Positions 1 through 4,970 of a DNA stretch of 5,006 nucleotides are shown in pieces (the stretch's first letter is position 1; each line of letters opens with the position of its first letter). Source of the stretch: Eubacteriaceae bacterium (lineage in GTDB: Bacteria > Bacillota > Clostridia > Eubacteriales > UBA1433). The DNA is taken from positions 1 to 5,006 of the forward strand of contig JAAZOI010000009.1 in the NCBI GenBank assembly GCA_012797825.1. Reading direction: 5' to 3'. Made by a program: the position numbers and the translations under genes. Below the pieces are notes generated by a model. The model was not told where the DNA came from. It did not search any database and saw only the letters and a list, made by a program, of their open reading frames with translations.

Positions 1-531
1 GAGACCCGCAATTGTACCTACAACCGCCATAGTTACAAGCGGTATAAGCTTTATAACCGTTGTCGAGACTTGCAGTTTGCCCGCAAGTTTAGGCGCAAGC
101 CCGTTAACTGCAAAACCAACGCAGAGATACAATGCGGCTATTGCCATATTCACTTCCCCGAATTGGTCAATTTGAAATAAAGCGCAAGTATATCTTGCCG
201 CTACCCAAGCAAGACAAGAAGAAAGTACGGGATAATATATCGTTGTCATAAACCACCCGACATAATATCCGTATTTAGTTCCAAGCGCGGCTTCAGCATA
301 ATCCACTATGCCGTTTATTTTAGTATATTTGCTTCCGAGAGTAGCAAATACAATTGAGCAAATGAGCATTATAACGCCGACAAGGCCTACTACCAAAAGG
401 CTTTGCCCGAGGTTTGATGTAAGACTCATTACTTTAACGGCTTTAAAGAATATGCCGGAGCCGATTACGATACCGACAACCATTGAGATTGCGGTCGGCA
501 GCCCGAATTTCTTTTCAAGTTTGTTTTCCAA
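1..531 (-). CDS. APC-family amino acid permease, N-terminal part (runs off left edge)
   Basis: This is the first 177 codons of an integral membrane transporter that probably moves an amino acid or amine across the cytoplasmic membrane by cation symport or antiport. The glycine-rich first helix, GIVIGSGIFFK at residues 20-30, is the APC-superfamily substrate-binding signature. Five hydrophobic segments are visible, at about 13-32, 43-65, 91-113, 128-145 and 156-177, against about 12 in a full protein. The start is TTG: an in-frame TAA sits immediately upstream (532-534), and GGGAGGG at 539-545 is 7 nt away, so no earlier start is possible and the next in-frame ATG (residue 17) lies inside helix 1. 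The substrate cannot be told from this fragment. It lies downstream of tRNA-Pro on the same strand but is separated by a possible terminator. Family assignment is firm; specificity is unknown. Confidence 0.85.
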   Translation of the reverse strand, partial: MENKLEKKFGLPTAISMVVGIVIGSGIFFKAVKVMSLTSNLGQSLLVVGLVGVIMLICSIVFATLGSKYTKINGIVDYAEAALGTKYGYYVGWFMTTIYYPVLSSCLAWVAARYTCALFQIDQFGEVNMAIAALYLCVGFAVNGLAPKLAGKLQVSTTVIKLIPLVTMAVVGTIAGL

Positions 532-538
532 TTAAAAA

Positions 539-545
539 CCCTCCC
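539..545 (-). promoter_or_regulatory. Ribosome binding site fixing the TTG start of the permease
   Basis: On the minus strand this reads GGGAGGG, 7 nt before the TTG codon at 531-529. The codon just upstream of TTG is a TAA stop in the same frame, so this site and the stop together determine the unusual start. Confidence 0.75.
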
Positions 546-611
546 ATATGTTAAATAATTTATTTTGAAATGTATTAAAACATTTTTAAGCATTTTAGGG
601 GTTTTAACGGC

Positions 612-658
612 AAAAATTATGAGTAGCTATCCCCCTGCATGCACGAGGCTAACTACTC
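612..658 (-). terminator. Possible terminator after tRNA-Pro: long imperfect palindrome plus U-run
   Basis: Positions 621-658 form a 38-bp palindrome with outer arms GAGTAG/CTACTC and centre GCATGC. Fifteen of 19 symmetric pairs are Watson-Crick. Read as minus-strand RNA, two of the four exceptions become G-U pairs, leaving only G-A and G-G mismatches, so the fold is better on the strand that is transcribed here. It is followed on that strand by four bases (AUAA) and then UUUUU (616-612). It lies 46 nt beyond the tRNA 3' end and 81 nt before the permease start, a sensible place to end the tRNA (and any etfBA read-through) transcript. The U-run is short and offset, so a leader structure for the permease is an alternative. 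Confidence 0.5.
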
Positions 659-704
659 TGTTTATTTGTTTATTATTAAATATGTAAAAAATCGTTTTAT
701 AAAA

Positions 705-782
705 TGGTCGGAGTGAGAGGATTTGAACCTCCGGCCTCTTGAACCCCATTCAAGCGCGCTGGCCAAACTGCGCTACACCCCG
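705..782 (-). tRNA. tRNA-Pro, anticodon GGG, CCA encoded
   Basis: The 78-nt minus-strand sequence folds as a full cloverleaf. The acceptor stem is CGGGGTG with CACTCCG (one G-T pair), and C1-G72 is the usual bacterial proline pair. The D-stem is GCGC/GCGC with a ten-base loop containing G18-G19. The anticodon stem is CTTGA/TCAAG around the loop ATGGGGT, giving anticodon GGG with G37, as expected for tRNA-Pro. The T-stem GGAGG/CCTCT closes the loop TTCAAAT. Discriminator A73 is followed by genomic CCA (705-707). It reads CCC and CCU proline codons. It has its own strong promoter 17 bp upstream and sits on the same strand as, and directly downstream of, etfA. Confidence 0.97.
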
Positions 783-798
783 ACTTAAAGCATTTTAT

Positions 799-827
799 AT
801 TATAGTCTTGTATTATGCTTATGTCAA
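799..827 (-). promoter_or_regulatory. Perfect consensus sigma-A promoter for tRNA-Pro
   Basis: On the minus strand TTGACA (827-822) and TATAAT (804-799) are separated by exactly 17 bp, matching both hexamers of the housekeeping consensus with optimal spacing. Transcription would begin near 791-793, giving a 5' leader of about 10 nt before the mature tRNA end at 782. It sits between the etfA stop codon (841-843) and the tRNA. Confidence 0.92.
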
Positions 828-840
828 CTTTTAAATTGCA

Positions 841-1851
841 TTAAATACCTTTAAGAGCTTTTATTTCATCAATCAGAGCAGGCACAACTTCAAACATATC
901 GCCTACTACGGCATAATCGGCAAAGCCGAAAATCGGAGCTGATTTATCTGAGTTTATAGCGATAATAACATCCGAAGACGTCATCCCTGCGGTATGCTGA
1001 ACCGCTCCCGATATGCCGCAGGCAATGTAAAGCTTAGGGCTTACAATTTTGCCCGACTGCCCTACCTGACATTTTACTGAATACCAGCCGCAGTCCACTA
1101 TCGGACGTGTGACTGCTATCGCGCCGCCAAGCAGGTCTGCAAGTTCTTTGAATACTGCAATCTGTTCCTGATTTTTAACGCCTCTTCCTATTGCTACAAT
1201 AACTTCCGCATCTTCGATTTTTATATCATCCGTGCTTTCATTTGCGGTGTAATTTTTAAATATTGTTCTTATAGTTTCCAAAGGCGTGCTTATTTTTTCT
1301 CTTATTATGTTTATATTATCTCTTTTTACAGGCAATGCCGCTTTAAATACGCCCTGGCGTATTGTGCCTATCTGCGGGCGCGATTTTTCGCATACAATTG
1401 TCGCCATTAAATTGCCGCCGAAAGCGGGTTTTGTCCATTCTATATCCTTTGTTTCAGGGTTATAATACAGCTCGGTAGTATCCGCTATGGAGCCTGTGTC
1501 AAGCCTTGCCGACAATCTTGGAGCCATGTCTTTGCCGTTATCGGTAGCGCCCATAAACAAAGCGGACGGATTATATTTTTTGCACAGTTGAGTCAGAGCA
1601 AAAGTATAAGCGTCTGTAGAATAATGCTTATATTCTTGGCCTTGCACAACAATTATTTCATCAACATCAGCATTTGATATTTCATCAATAGCTTTTTCTG
1701 CGGCATCGGAAATTATTACCGCAACCAGTTTTTCACCTGAAGCGTCAGCTATTTTTCTTGCTTCGCCTAATAATTCAAGTGATACTTTCGCGGCTTTGCC
1801 TTCAGTTAATTCAACATATACCCAAATATTTTTATAAAGTGATTTATCCAT
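841..1851 (-). CDS. etfA: Electron transfer flavoprotein, alpha subunit (EtfA)
   Basis: This 336-residue subunit, of normal family length, carries FAD and passes electrons between EtfB and the acyl-CoA dehydrogenase in the cytoplasm. The N-terminal alpha/beta domain begins at IWVYVE (residues 9-14). The C-terminal FAD domain shows VTRPIVDCGW with the conserved Arg249, QVGQSG at 262-267, and the EtfA signature LYIACGISGAVQH at 274-286 followed by GM and AIN. A GATDNGKDMAPRLSARL segment and AFGGNLMATI in the middle are also typical. The ATG is preceded by AGGAGG five bases upstream; that site overlaps the etfB stop codon, so the two subunits are probably translationally coupled. It is the last gene of the dehydrogenase-etfB-etfA cluster. 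No terminator is visible between its stop and the tRNA promoter. Function is secure; bifurcating versus simple ETF is inference. Confidence 0.95.
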   Translation of the reverse strand: MDKSLYKNIWVYVELTEGKAAKVSLELLGEARKIADASGEKLVAVIISDAAEKAIDEISNADVDEIIVVQGQEYKHYSTDAYTFALTQLCKKYNPSALFMGATDNGKDMAPRLSARLDTGSIADTTELYYNPETKDIEWTKPAFGGNLMATIVCEKSRPQIGTIRQGVFKAALPVKRDNINIIREKISTPLETIRTIFKNYTANESTDDIKIEDAEVIVAIGRGVKNQEQIAVFKELADLLGGAIAVTRPIVDCGWYSVKCQVGQSGKIVSPKLYIACGISGAVQHTAGMTSSDVIIAINSDKSAPIFGFADYAVVGDMFEVVPALIDEIKALKGI

Positions 1852-1860
1852 TGCCGCCTC

Positions 1861-2649
1861 CTAAATAATCTTAGCGTCAACAAGCAATTTTGCAAGTTTT
1901 CTGCCAGATTGCTCCGCTGTTTCTTCGCATATTATCATGCCTGCCTGCCCTGCCTGCGGCACAAAGCTTTTTGTAACTTTAGTCCTTGAGCCCGACATTC
2001 CTATCCTGTCCATATCAAGACCTTCTATCTGGCTTGCCGAAAGTATCTTGATTTCTTTTCTGTTTGCAGCCATTTTGCTTTTCATTGAAGGATAGCGCGG
2101 AGTGTAGTTTGTTTTAGTTACAGTTATTACACAAGGAAGCGATGCGGCAACAGTTTGCCTCCCTTCTTCCAATTCCCTTAAAACGAGCAGACTTCCGCTG
2201 TCAAGTTTTACATCCATTGCGCTTGTTACCTGATTATAATTTAAATGTTCGGCAATCTGCGGCCCGACTTGTCCTGTTTCTCCGTCTAGCGTATGCTTTC
2301 CGCAAAATATAACATCAAAACCTGCCAATTGTTTTGCCGTCATGCTAAGCGCATAGCTGGTTGCTAAAGTATCAGCATCCTTAAACGCTCTGTCGGTAAT
2401 AAGCACGGCGTCATCCGCACCTACCGAAATGCATTGCCTTAACGCTTGTTCCGCCTGAGGCGGCCCCATGCTTATTACTGTAACATTTCCTCCGTACGTT
2501 TCCTTAAATTGCACGGCAGCTTCCAGCGCGCACGCGTCGAGCGGATTTAGTATTGCCGGCACGCCTTCTCTTATTAAGCTTCCCGTTACGGGGTCAACTT
2601 TTATTTCTTCTGTATCCGGTACCTGCTTTACACATACCAATATTTTCAT
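1861..2649 (-). CDS. etfB: Electron transfer flavoprotein, beta subunit (EtfB)
   Basis: This 262-residue partner of EtfA is of full family length. It opens with MKILVCVKQVPDT and continues with DP.TG.L.R.GV, MGPPQA (61-66), GADDAVLITDRAF (77-89) and ADTLATSYAL (92-101). The ETF-beta signature spans about 156-175 (VLRELEEGRQ to P172 and VIT). DGETGQVGPQ at 122-131 is the form seen in clostridial and other anaerobe ETFs whose beta subunit holds FAD; mammalian-type subunits bind AMP here. This makes NADH-dependent electron bifurcation with ferredoxin plausible but not proven. The start ATG has AAGGAG nine bases upstream. An ATG-CTG-TAA triplet run lies between them, its stop overlapping the true ATG. 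The gene ends 9 bp before etfA and lies 81 bp after the dehydrogenase, with a hairpin in that gap. Confidence 0.95.
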   Translation of the reverse strand: MKILVCVKQVPDTEEIKVDPVTGSLIREGVPAILNPLDACALEAAVQFKETYGGNVTVISMGPPQAEQALRQCISVGADDAVLITDRAFKDADTLATSYALSMTAKQLAGFDVIFCGKHTLDGETGQVGPQIAEHLNYNQVTSAMDVKLDSGSLLVLRELEEGRQTVAASLPCVITVTKTNYTPRYPSMKSKMAANRKEIKILSASQIEGLDMDRIGMSGSRTKVTKSFVPQAGQAGMIICEETAEQSGRKLAKLLVDAKII

Positions 2650-2681
2650 TACAGCATTCTCCTTATGTTAAAGTTTAATAA

Positions 2682-2700
2682 GGGCAGATTTTATCTGCCC
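2682..2700 (-). repeat. Perfect hairpin between the dehydrogenase and etfB
   Basis: GGGCAGAT (2682-2689) and ATCTGCCC (2693-2700) are exact inverse complements around a three-base loop, giving an 8-bp GC-rich stem in an otherwise AT-rich gap. In the minus-strand transcript the stem is followed by UUAUUAAACUUU, a weak U-tract. It could be a leaky terminator, or an mRNA processing or stability site that sets the dehydrogenase-to-ETF ratio. It ends 18 nt before the etfB Shine-Dalgarno sequence. Confidence 0.7.
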
Positions 2701-2730
2701 ATATATTATTTGAATAATTTGCAATAAAAA

Positions 2731-3864
2731 TTATCTTAAAATCGCGTTAGCGATAATCTGCCTTTGAATCTGGTTTGTTCCTTCGAATATCTGGAATATT
2801 TTAGCGTCTCTCATTCTCTTTTCAACGGGGTATTCCCTGCTGTAGCCGTATCCGCCGAAAATCTGAACGGCGTCGGTTGTTACGTTCATTGCCATGTCGG
2901 AAGCGAATGTCTTCGCGATAGCCGCTTCTTTTGAATATTTCGCGCCTGATTGAGCAAGAAACGCGGCATTATGCGTTACTGTTCTTGCGGCTTCTATTTG
3001 AATTGCCATATCCGCAAGTATGAACTGCACTGCCTGATGAGTCGCAATAGGTGCGCCGAACGGTTTTCTTAGTTTGGAATACTCAATGCAATCCTCAAAC
3101 GCTCCCTGCGCGATGCCTGTTGCCATTGCGGCGCAGAATATCCTTCCTTTGTCCAAAGCTGACATGGCAAGCTTAAATCCCAGACCTTCTTTGCCTATTA
3201 AGTTGGCAGCGGGCACTCTTACGTTATCAAAGAACAAATCGCAGGTGTTAGAAAGCCTTAAGCCCATTTTGTTTTCTTCTTTGCCTATTTGTATGCCTGC
3301 TCTTTCTTTTTCCACTATAAAGGCGCTTATGCCTCTTACTCCGGCTTCGGGATTTGCAGTTGCAAACACAACGTGAATATCACCGTATTTACCGTTTGTT
3401 ATAAATGTTTTCGGTCCGTTTATTATATAGTCGTCACCGTCGCGCGTATATGAGCAGCGCAGAGCTCCGGCATTTGAACCCGAATCGGCTTCCGTAAGCG
3501 CAAACGTCATAAATCCGCCGGGCGCCATTCTTTCCGATACACTCTTTTTCTGTTCTTCACTGCCGTACTCGGCTATGCAGGAAAACGCAAGACCGTTAAG
3601 CGTAAGCGAGACTGCAAAGCCCGCGTCCACTTTAGCCAACTCTTCAAGTACAAATGATATAGTATTATAGTCAAGCCCTACACCGCCGTATTTTTCCTCC
3701 ATATCCATACTGTGGAACCCAAGTTCAAAGCCTTTTTTGTAAAGCTCAAGAGGAAATTCTCCTTTTTCATCAAGTTCATATATATGAGGTTTTACTTCCT
3801 TTTCCATAAACTCTTTTGCGAGCGCAACCAAATCTTTCTGGTCCTGATTTAATATCATTGACAT
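2731..3864 (-). CDS. Acyl-CoA dehydrogenase, butyryl-CoA/short-chain type
   Basis: This 377-residue cytoplasmic FAD enzyme interconverts an acyl-CoA and its trans-2-enoyl-CoA, exchanging electrons with the EtfBA encoded next door. The N-terminal helical domain covers about 1-118. The middle beta domain carries FALTEADSGSNAG (121-133) and FITNGKYGD (154-162). The C-terminal helical domain has RKPFGAPI (266-273) and the second family signature QIFGGYGYSREYPVEKRMRD (334-353). The catalytic base is Glu361 in IFEGTNQIQR, the position used by short/medium-chain and bacterial butyryl-CoA dehydrogenases, and unlike isovaleryl-CoA dehydrogenase. Two oddities: Asn131 replaces the Asp usual in signature 1, and MGLRLSNT (200-207) differs from the RGSxT I recall for Bcd/SCAD. 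AAGGAGG lies seven bases before the ATG. First gene of the cluster. Substrate undetermined: crotonyl-, acryloyl- or an arylacrylyl-CoA are all possible. Confidence 0.93.
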   Translation of the reverse strand: MSMILNQDQKDLVALAKEFMEKEVKPHIYELDEKGEFPLELYKKGFELGFHSMDMEEKYGGVGLDYNTISFVLEELAKVDAGFAVSLTLNGLAFSCIAEYGSEEQKKSVSERMAPGGFMTFALTEADSGSNAGALRCSYTRDGDDYIINGPKTFITNGKYGDIHVVFATANPEAGVRGISAFIVEKERAGIQIGKEENKMGLRLSNTCDLFFDNVRVPAANLIGKEGLGFKLAMSALDKGRIFCAAMATGIAQGAFEDCIEYSKLRKPFGAPIATHQAVQFILADMAIQIEAARTVTHNAAFLAQSGAKYSKEAAIAKTFASDMAMNVTTDAVQIFGGYGYSREYPVEKRMRDAKIFQIFEGTNQIQRQIIANAILR

Positions 3865-3893
3865 AAACTTTCCTCCTTAATAAACATAAAATT

Positions 3894-3922
3894 ATTATAC
3901 ACTAAAGTGCCGGCAATTTTAA
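3894..3922 (-). promoter_or_regulatory. Likely promoter of the acyl-CoA dehydrogenase-etfBA cluster
   Basis: On the minus strand TATAAT (3899-3894) is a perfect -10, with TTAAAA (3922-3917, four of six matches to TTGACA) 17 bp upstream. Transcription would start near 3887, giving a leader of roughly 20-25 nt that contains the AAGGAGG site. The weak -35 and the palindrome in the spacer suggest a regulated promoter. Confidence 0.7.
3904..3919. promoter_or_regulatory. Candidate operator: 16-bp near-perfect palindrome in the dehydrogenase promoter
   Basis: AAAGTGCC (3904-3911) abuts GGCAATTT (3912-3919), a 16-bp palindrome with one mismatched pair and a perfect TGCCGGCA core. It fills most of the spacer and reaches into the -35 element of the minus-strand promoter, so a bound regulator would block RNA polymerase. 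No regulator gene is in the window, and the binding protein is unknown. Confidence 0.5.
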
Positions 3923-3953
3923 AGAAGTATTTTTTCCAAATACGCAAAATATG

Positions 3954-3995
3954 CATTGATTTTATCGTTTTCATTATTTTATAATGATATCAATG
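3954..3995. repeat. Two nested inverted repeats over the DUF169 promoter (possible operator)
   Basis: The outer pair is CATTGAT (3954-3960, overlapping the -35) and ATCAATG (3989-3995, at the likely start site), exact inverse complements. The inner pair is TCATTAT (3971-3977) and ATAATGA (3981-3987), also exact, with a TTT spacer and lying across the -10. The placement is what an operator would show, but the region is very AT-rich and chance palindromes are common there. Confidence 0.4.
3956..3985 (+). promoter_or_regulatory. Promoter of the DUF169 gene
   Basis: TTGATT (3956-3961) and a perfect TATAAT (3980-3985) are spaced 18 bp apart. The start point would be near 3992, leaving a leader of about 30 nt with AGGAGG at 4009-4014, 8 nt before the ATG at 4023. 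It is divergent from, and about 60 bp away from, the dehydrogenase promoter. Confidence 0.75.
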
Positions 3996-4022
3996 AGAAT
4001 TTAATTTTAGGAGGATAAATAT

Positions 4023-4811
4023 ATGGAACTTGTAAAACAGTTTGATGAAATGCTTAAAGAATATATAAGACCTTTGAGTTTTCCCGTTGCGGTAAAACTT
4101 TTAAAGAGCGGCGAGGATTTCCCTCAAAAAGCGCGCAATTTAAAACAAACTTACGGTCATCCGCTGGCGCTTTGCCAAAGCATAGCAATAGTAAGAAAAT
4201 ACGGCTGGACAGTTGGCATTGGCAAGGGTGATAATGCCTGCGGTCCGTCGCTTGCGTATCTTGGATGTATGCCGTATACCGAGAAGCAAAAAGAAGGCGG
4301 TATAGTATATCCCCTATACGCGAAAACGCTTGAAGCAGGCAAACGAACGGAAGAAGCCGCTGCAAGACTTGAAGAAGGCACATTTGAGCGCATTATACTT
4401 GCGCCTTTATCTAAAGCTGAGTTTGAACCTGATGTTGTTTTAGTATACGTAAACCCGGGACAGGCCGCCAGACTGATACAGGGCGCCAATTACGTAGAAG
4501 GCGGATATGTCGGCGCAAAAGCTACAGGCAGAGCCGCGTGCATATCCGAAATAGCTTCTACATACAAAACACAGGTATGCAACATCACTATACCGGGAGC
4601 CGGTGAAAAAGTATTTGCAATGACTGCGGATGATGAAATTATTTTCTCAGCTCCGTACTGCAAGCTGGCTGATATTATAGAAGGTGTGACAGCCACTCAT
4701 AAAAGCGGCATAGGTCGATATCCGTGGCCTATAGGCGGATTAAAAGCCTCTCCCGCGATGCCCGATTGCTATAAGTTCCTTCAGGTAATGGCGGGGCTTG
4801 AAGAAGAATAA
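4023..4811 (+). CDS. DUF169 family protein (COG2043-like), function unknown
   Basis: This 262-residue protein is soluble by appearance, with no signal peptide or membrane segment. I recognise it as the DUF169 family of bacterial and archaeal proteins from its pattern: PVAVKLL near residue 21, a cysteine in LALCQSIAIVRKYGW (C51), NACGPS with C73, LGC with C82, then VLVYVNPGQAARLIQGANY (139-157), GRAACISEI with C173, and IPGAGEKVFAMTADDE (190-205). Seven cysteines in all (51, 73, 82, 173, 186, 213, 249) make metal, iron-sulfur or thiol chemistry possible, but I know of no established function. The start is clear: AGGAGG sits 8 nt upstream and a good promoter precedes it. It is transcribed away from the acyl-CoA dehydrogenase-etfBA cluster across a shared 158-bp region, which suggests joint control or a linked role. 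No GC-rich terminator follows it. Confidence 0.85.
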   Translation: MELVKQFDEMLKEYIRPLSFPVAVKLLKSGEDFPQKARNLKQTYGHPLALCQSIAIVRKYGWTVGIGKGDNACGPSLAYLGCMPYTEKQKEGGIVYPLYAKTLEAGKRTEEAAARLEEGTFERIILAPLSKAEFEPDVVLVYVNPGQAARLIQGANYVEGGYVGAKATGRAACISEIASTYKTQVCNITIPGAGEKVFAMTADDEIIFSAPYCKLADIIEGVTATHKSGIGRYPWPIGGLKASPAMPDCYKFLQVMAGLEEE

Positions 4812-4819
4812 AATTAAAT

Positions 4820-4848
4820 CATTATTTGGTTTATAATTATGTTATAAT
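4820..4848 (+). promoter_or_regulatory. Possible promoter upstream of the structured region
   Basis: TATAAT at 4843-4848 is a perfect -10; 17 bp upstream is CATTAT (4820-4825), a poor -35. A second TATAAT lies at 4832-4837. Transcription from the first would begin near 4855 and read into the small ORF and the inverted repeat. The surrounding AT-richness makes chance matches likely. Confidence 0.35.
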
Positions 4849-4878
4849 AATAAAAACATAAAGATTGGAGTTGAAAGG

Positions 4879-4899
4879 ATGTACAACTTATCTTGCTAA
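4879..4899 (+). CDS. Six-codon ORF (MYNLSC) with RBS: leader peptide or broken gene start
   Basis: ATG at 4879 has GGAG 8 nt upstream (4867-4870) and a purine-rich GAAAGG adjoining it, a believable initiation site, yet the frame ends after six codons at TAA (4897-4899). Codons 3-6 cover the left arm of the outer stem of the following inverted repeat, so a translating ribosome would open that stem. It might be a leader peptide controlling a gene beyond the right edge, the start of a gene interrupted by an insertion or frameshift, or chance. Confidence 0.25.
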   Translation: MYNLSC

Positions 4900-4970
4900 A
4901 AATTATCGGCATAACACAGAAATTCAGGGTATTTACAGCCTCTGCTTTGTTATGCTTACGCAAGAGAGTT
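4885..4970. repeat. Nested inverted repeat, about 85 bp (structured RNA or mobile-element remnant)
   Basis: The inner stem pairs GCATAACA (4909-4916) with TGTTATGC (4948-4955) exactly, and CAGA (4917-4920) with TCTG (4941-4944) after a three-base bulge, giving 12 bp around a 20-base loop. The outer stem pairs TCTTGC (4891-4896) with GCAAGA (4960-4965), extended by AACT (4885-4888) and AGTT (4967-4970). No U-run follows, so it is not a standard terminator on the plus strand. It matches no riboswitch I know. Confidence 0.55.

Larger units (their letters stand above)
532..704 (-). other. AT-rich intergenic leader between tRNA-Pro and the permease
   Basis: This non-coding stretch holds the 38-bp palindrome (annotated separately) and, closer to the permease, a small perfect inverted repeat with arms AAATGT (568-573) and ACATTT (580-585). 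I could not find a convincing -35/-10 pair for the permease: the best -35 candidate, TTGCCG (minus strand, 608-613), has only a poor -10 at the right distance. No T-box motif or recognisable riboswitch is visible. Confidence 0.5.

Noticed and set aside
308..535. 75-codon plus-strand ORF opposite the permease
   Set aside because: It is antisense to a clear APC permease with matching motifs and start signals; a shadow frame.
532..704. T-box or riboswitch controlling the amino acid permease
   Set aside because: No T-box consensus or recognised aptamer motif is present, and the leader between the palindrome and the start is simple AT-rich sequence.
787..820. AAGCAT/ATGCTT inverted repeat around the tRNA promoter as an etfA terminator
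   Set aside because: The stem is only six bases with a large loop and no U-run, and it coincides with the consensus promoter, which explains the sequence better.
2647..2657. ATG-CTG-TAA mini-ORF overlapping the etfB start (TAATG)
   Set aside because: The AAGGAG lies only one base before this ATG, too close to use it, and well placed (9 nt) for the etfB ATG; probably chance.
2468..3376. Plus-strand ORFs opposite etfB and the acyl-CoA dehydrogenase
   Set aside because: They are shadows of well-supported genes, with no family resemblance or initiation signals.
3927..3943. Inverted repeat GTATTT-5-AAATAC between the divergent promoters
   Set aside because: The arms are only six bases in an AT-rich stretch and do not overlap a promoter hexamer; not distinguishable from chance.
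4054..4696. Three minus-strand ORFs opposite the DUF169 gene
   Set aside because: They are low-complexity antisense frames with no RBS, and the opposite strand encodes a recognisable family protein.
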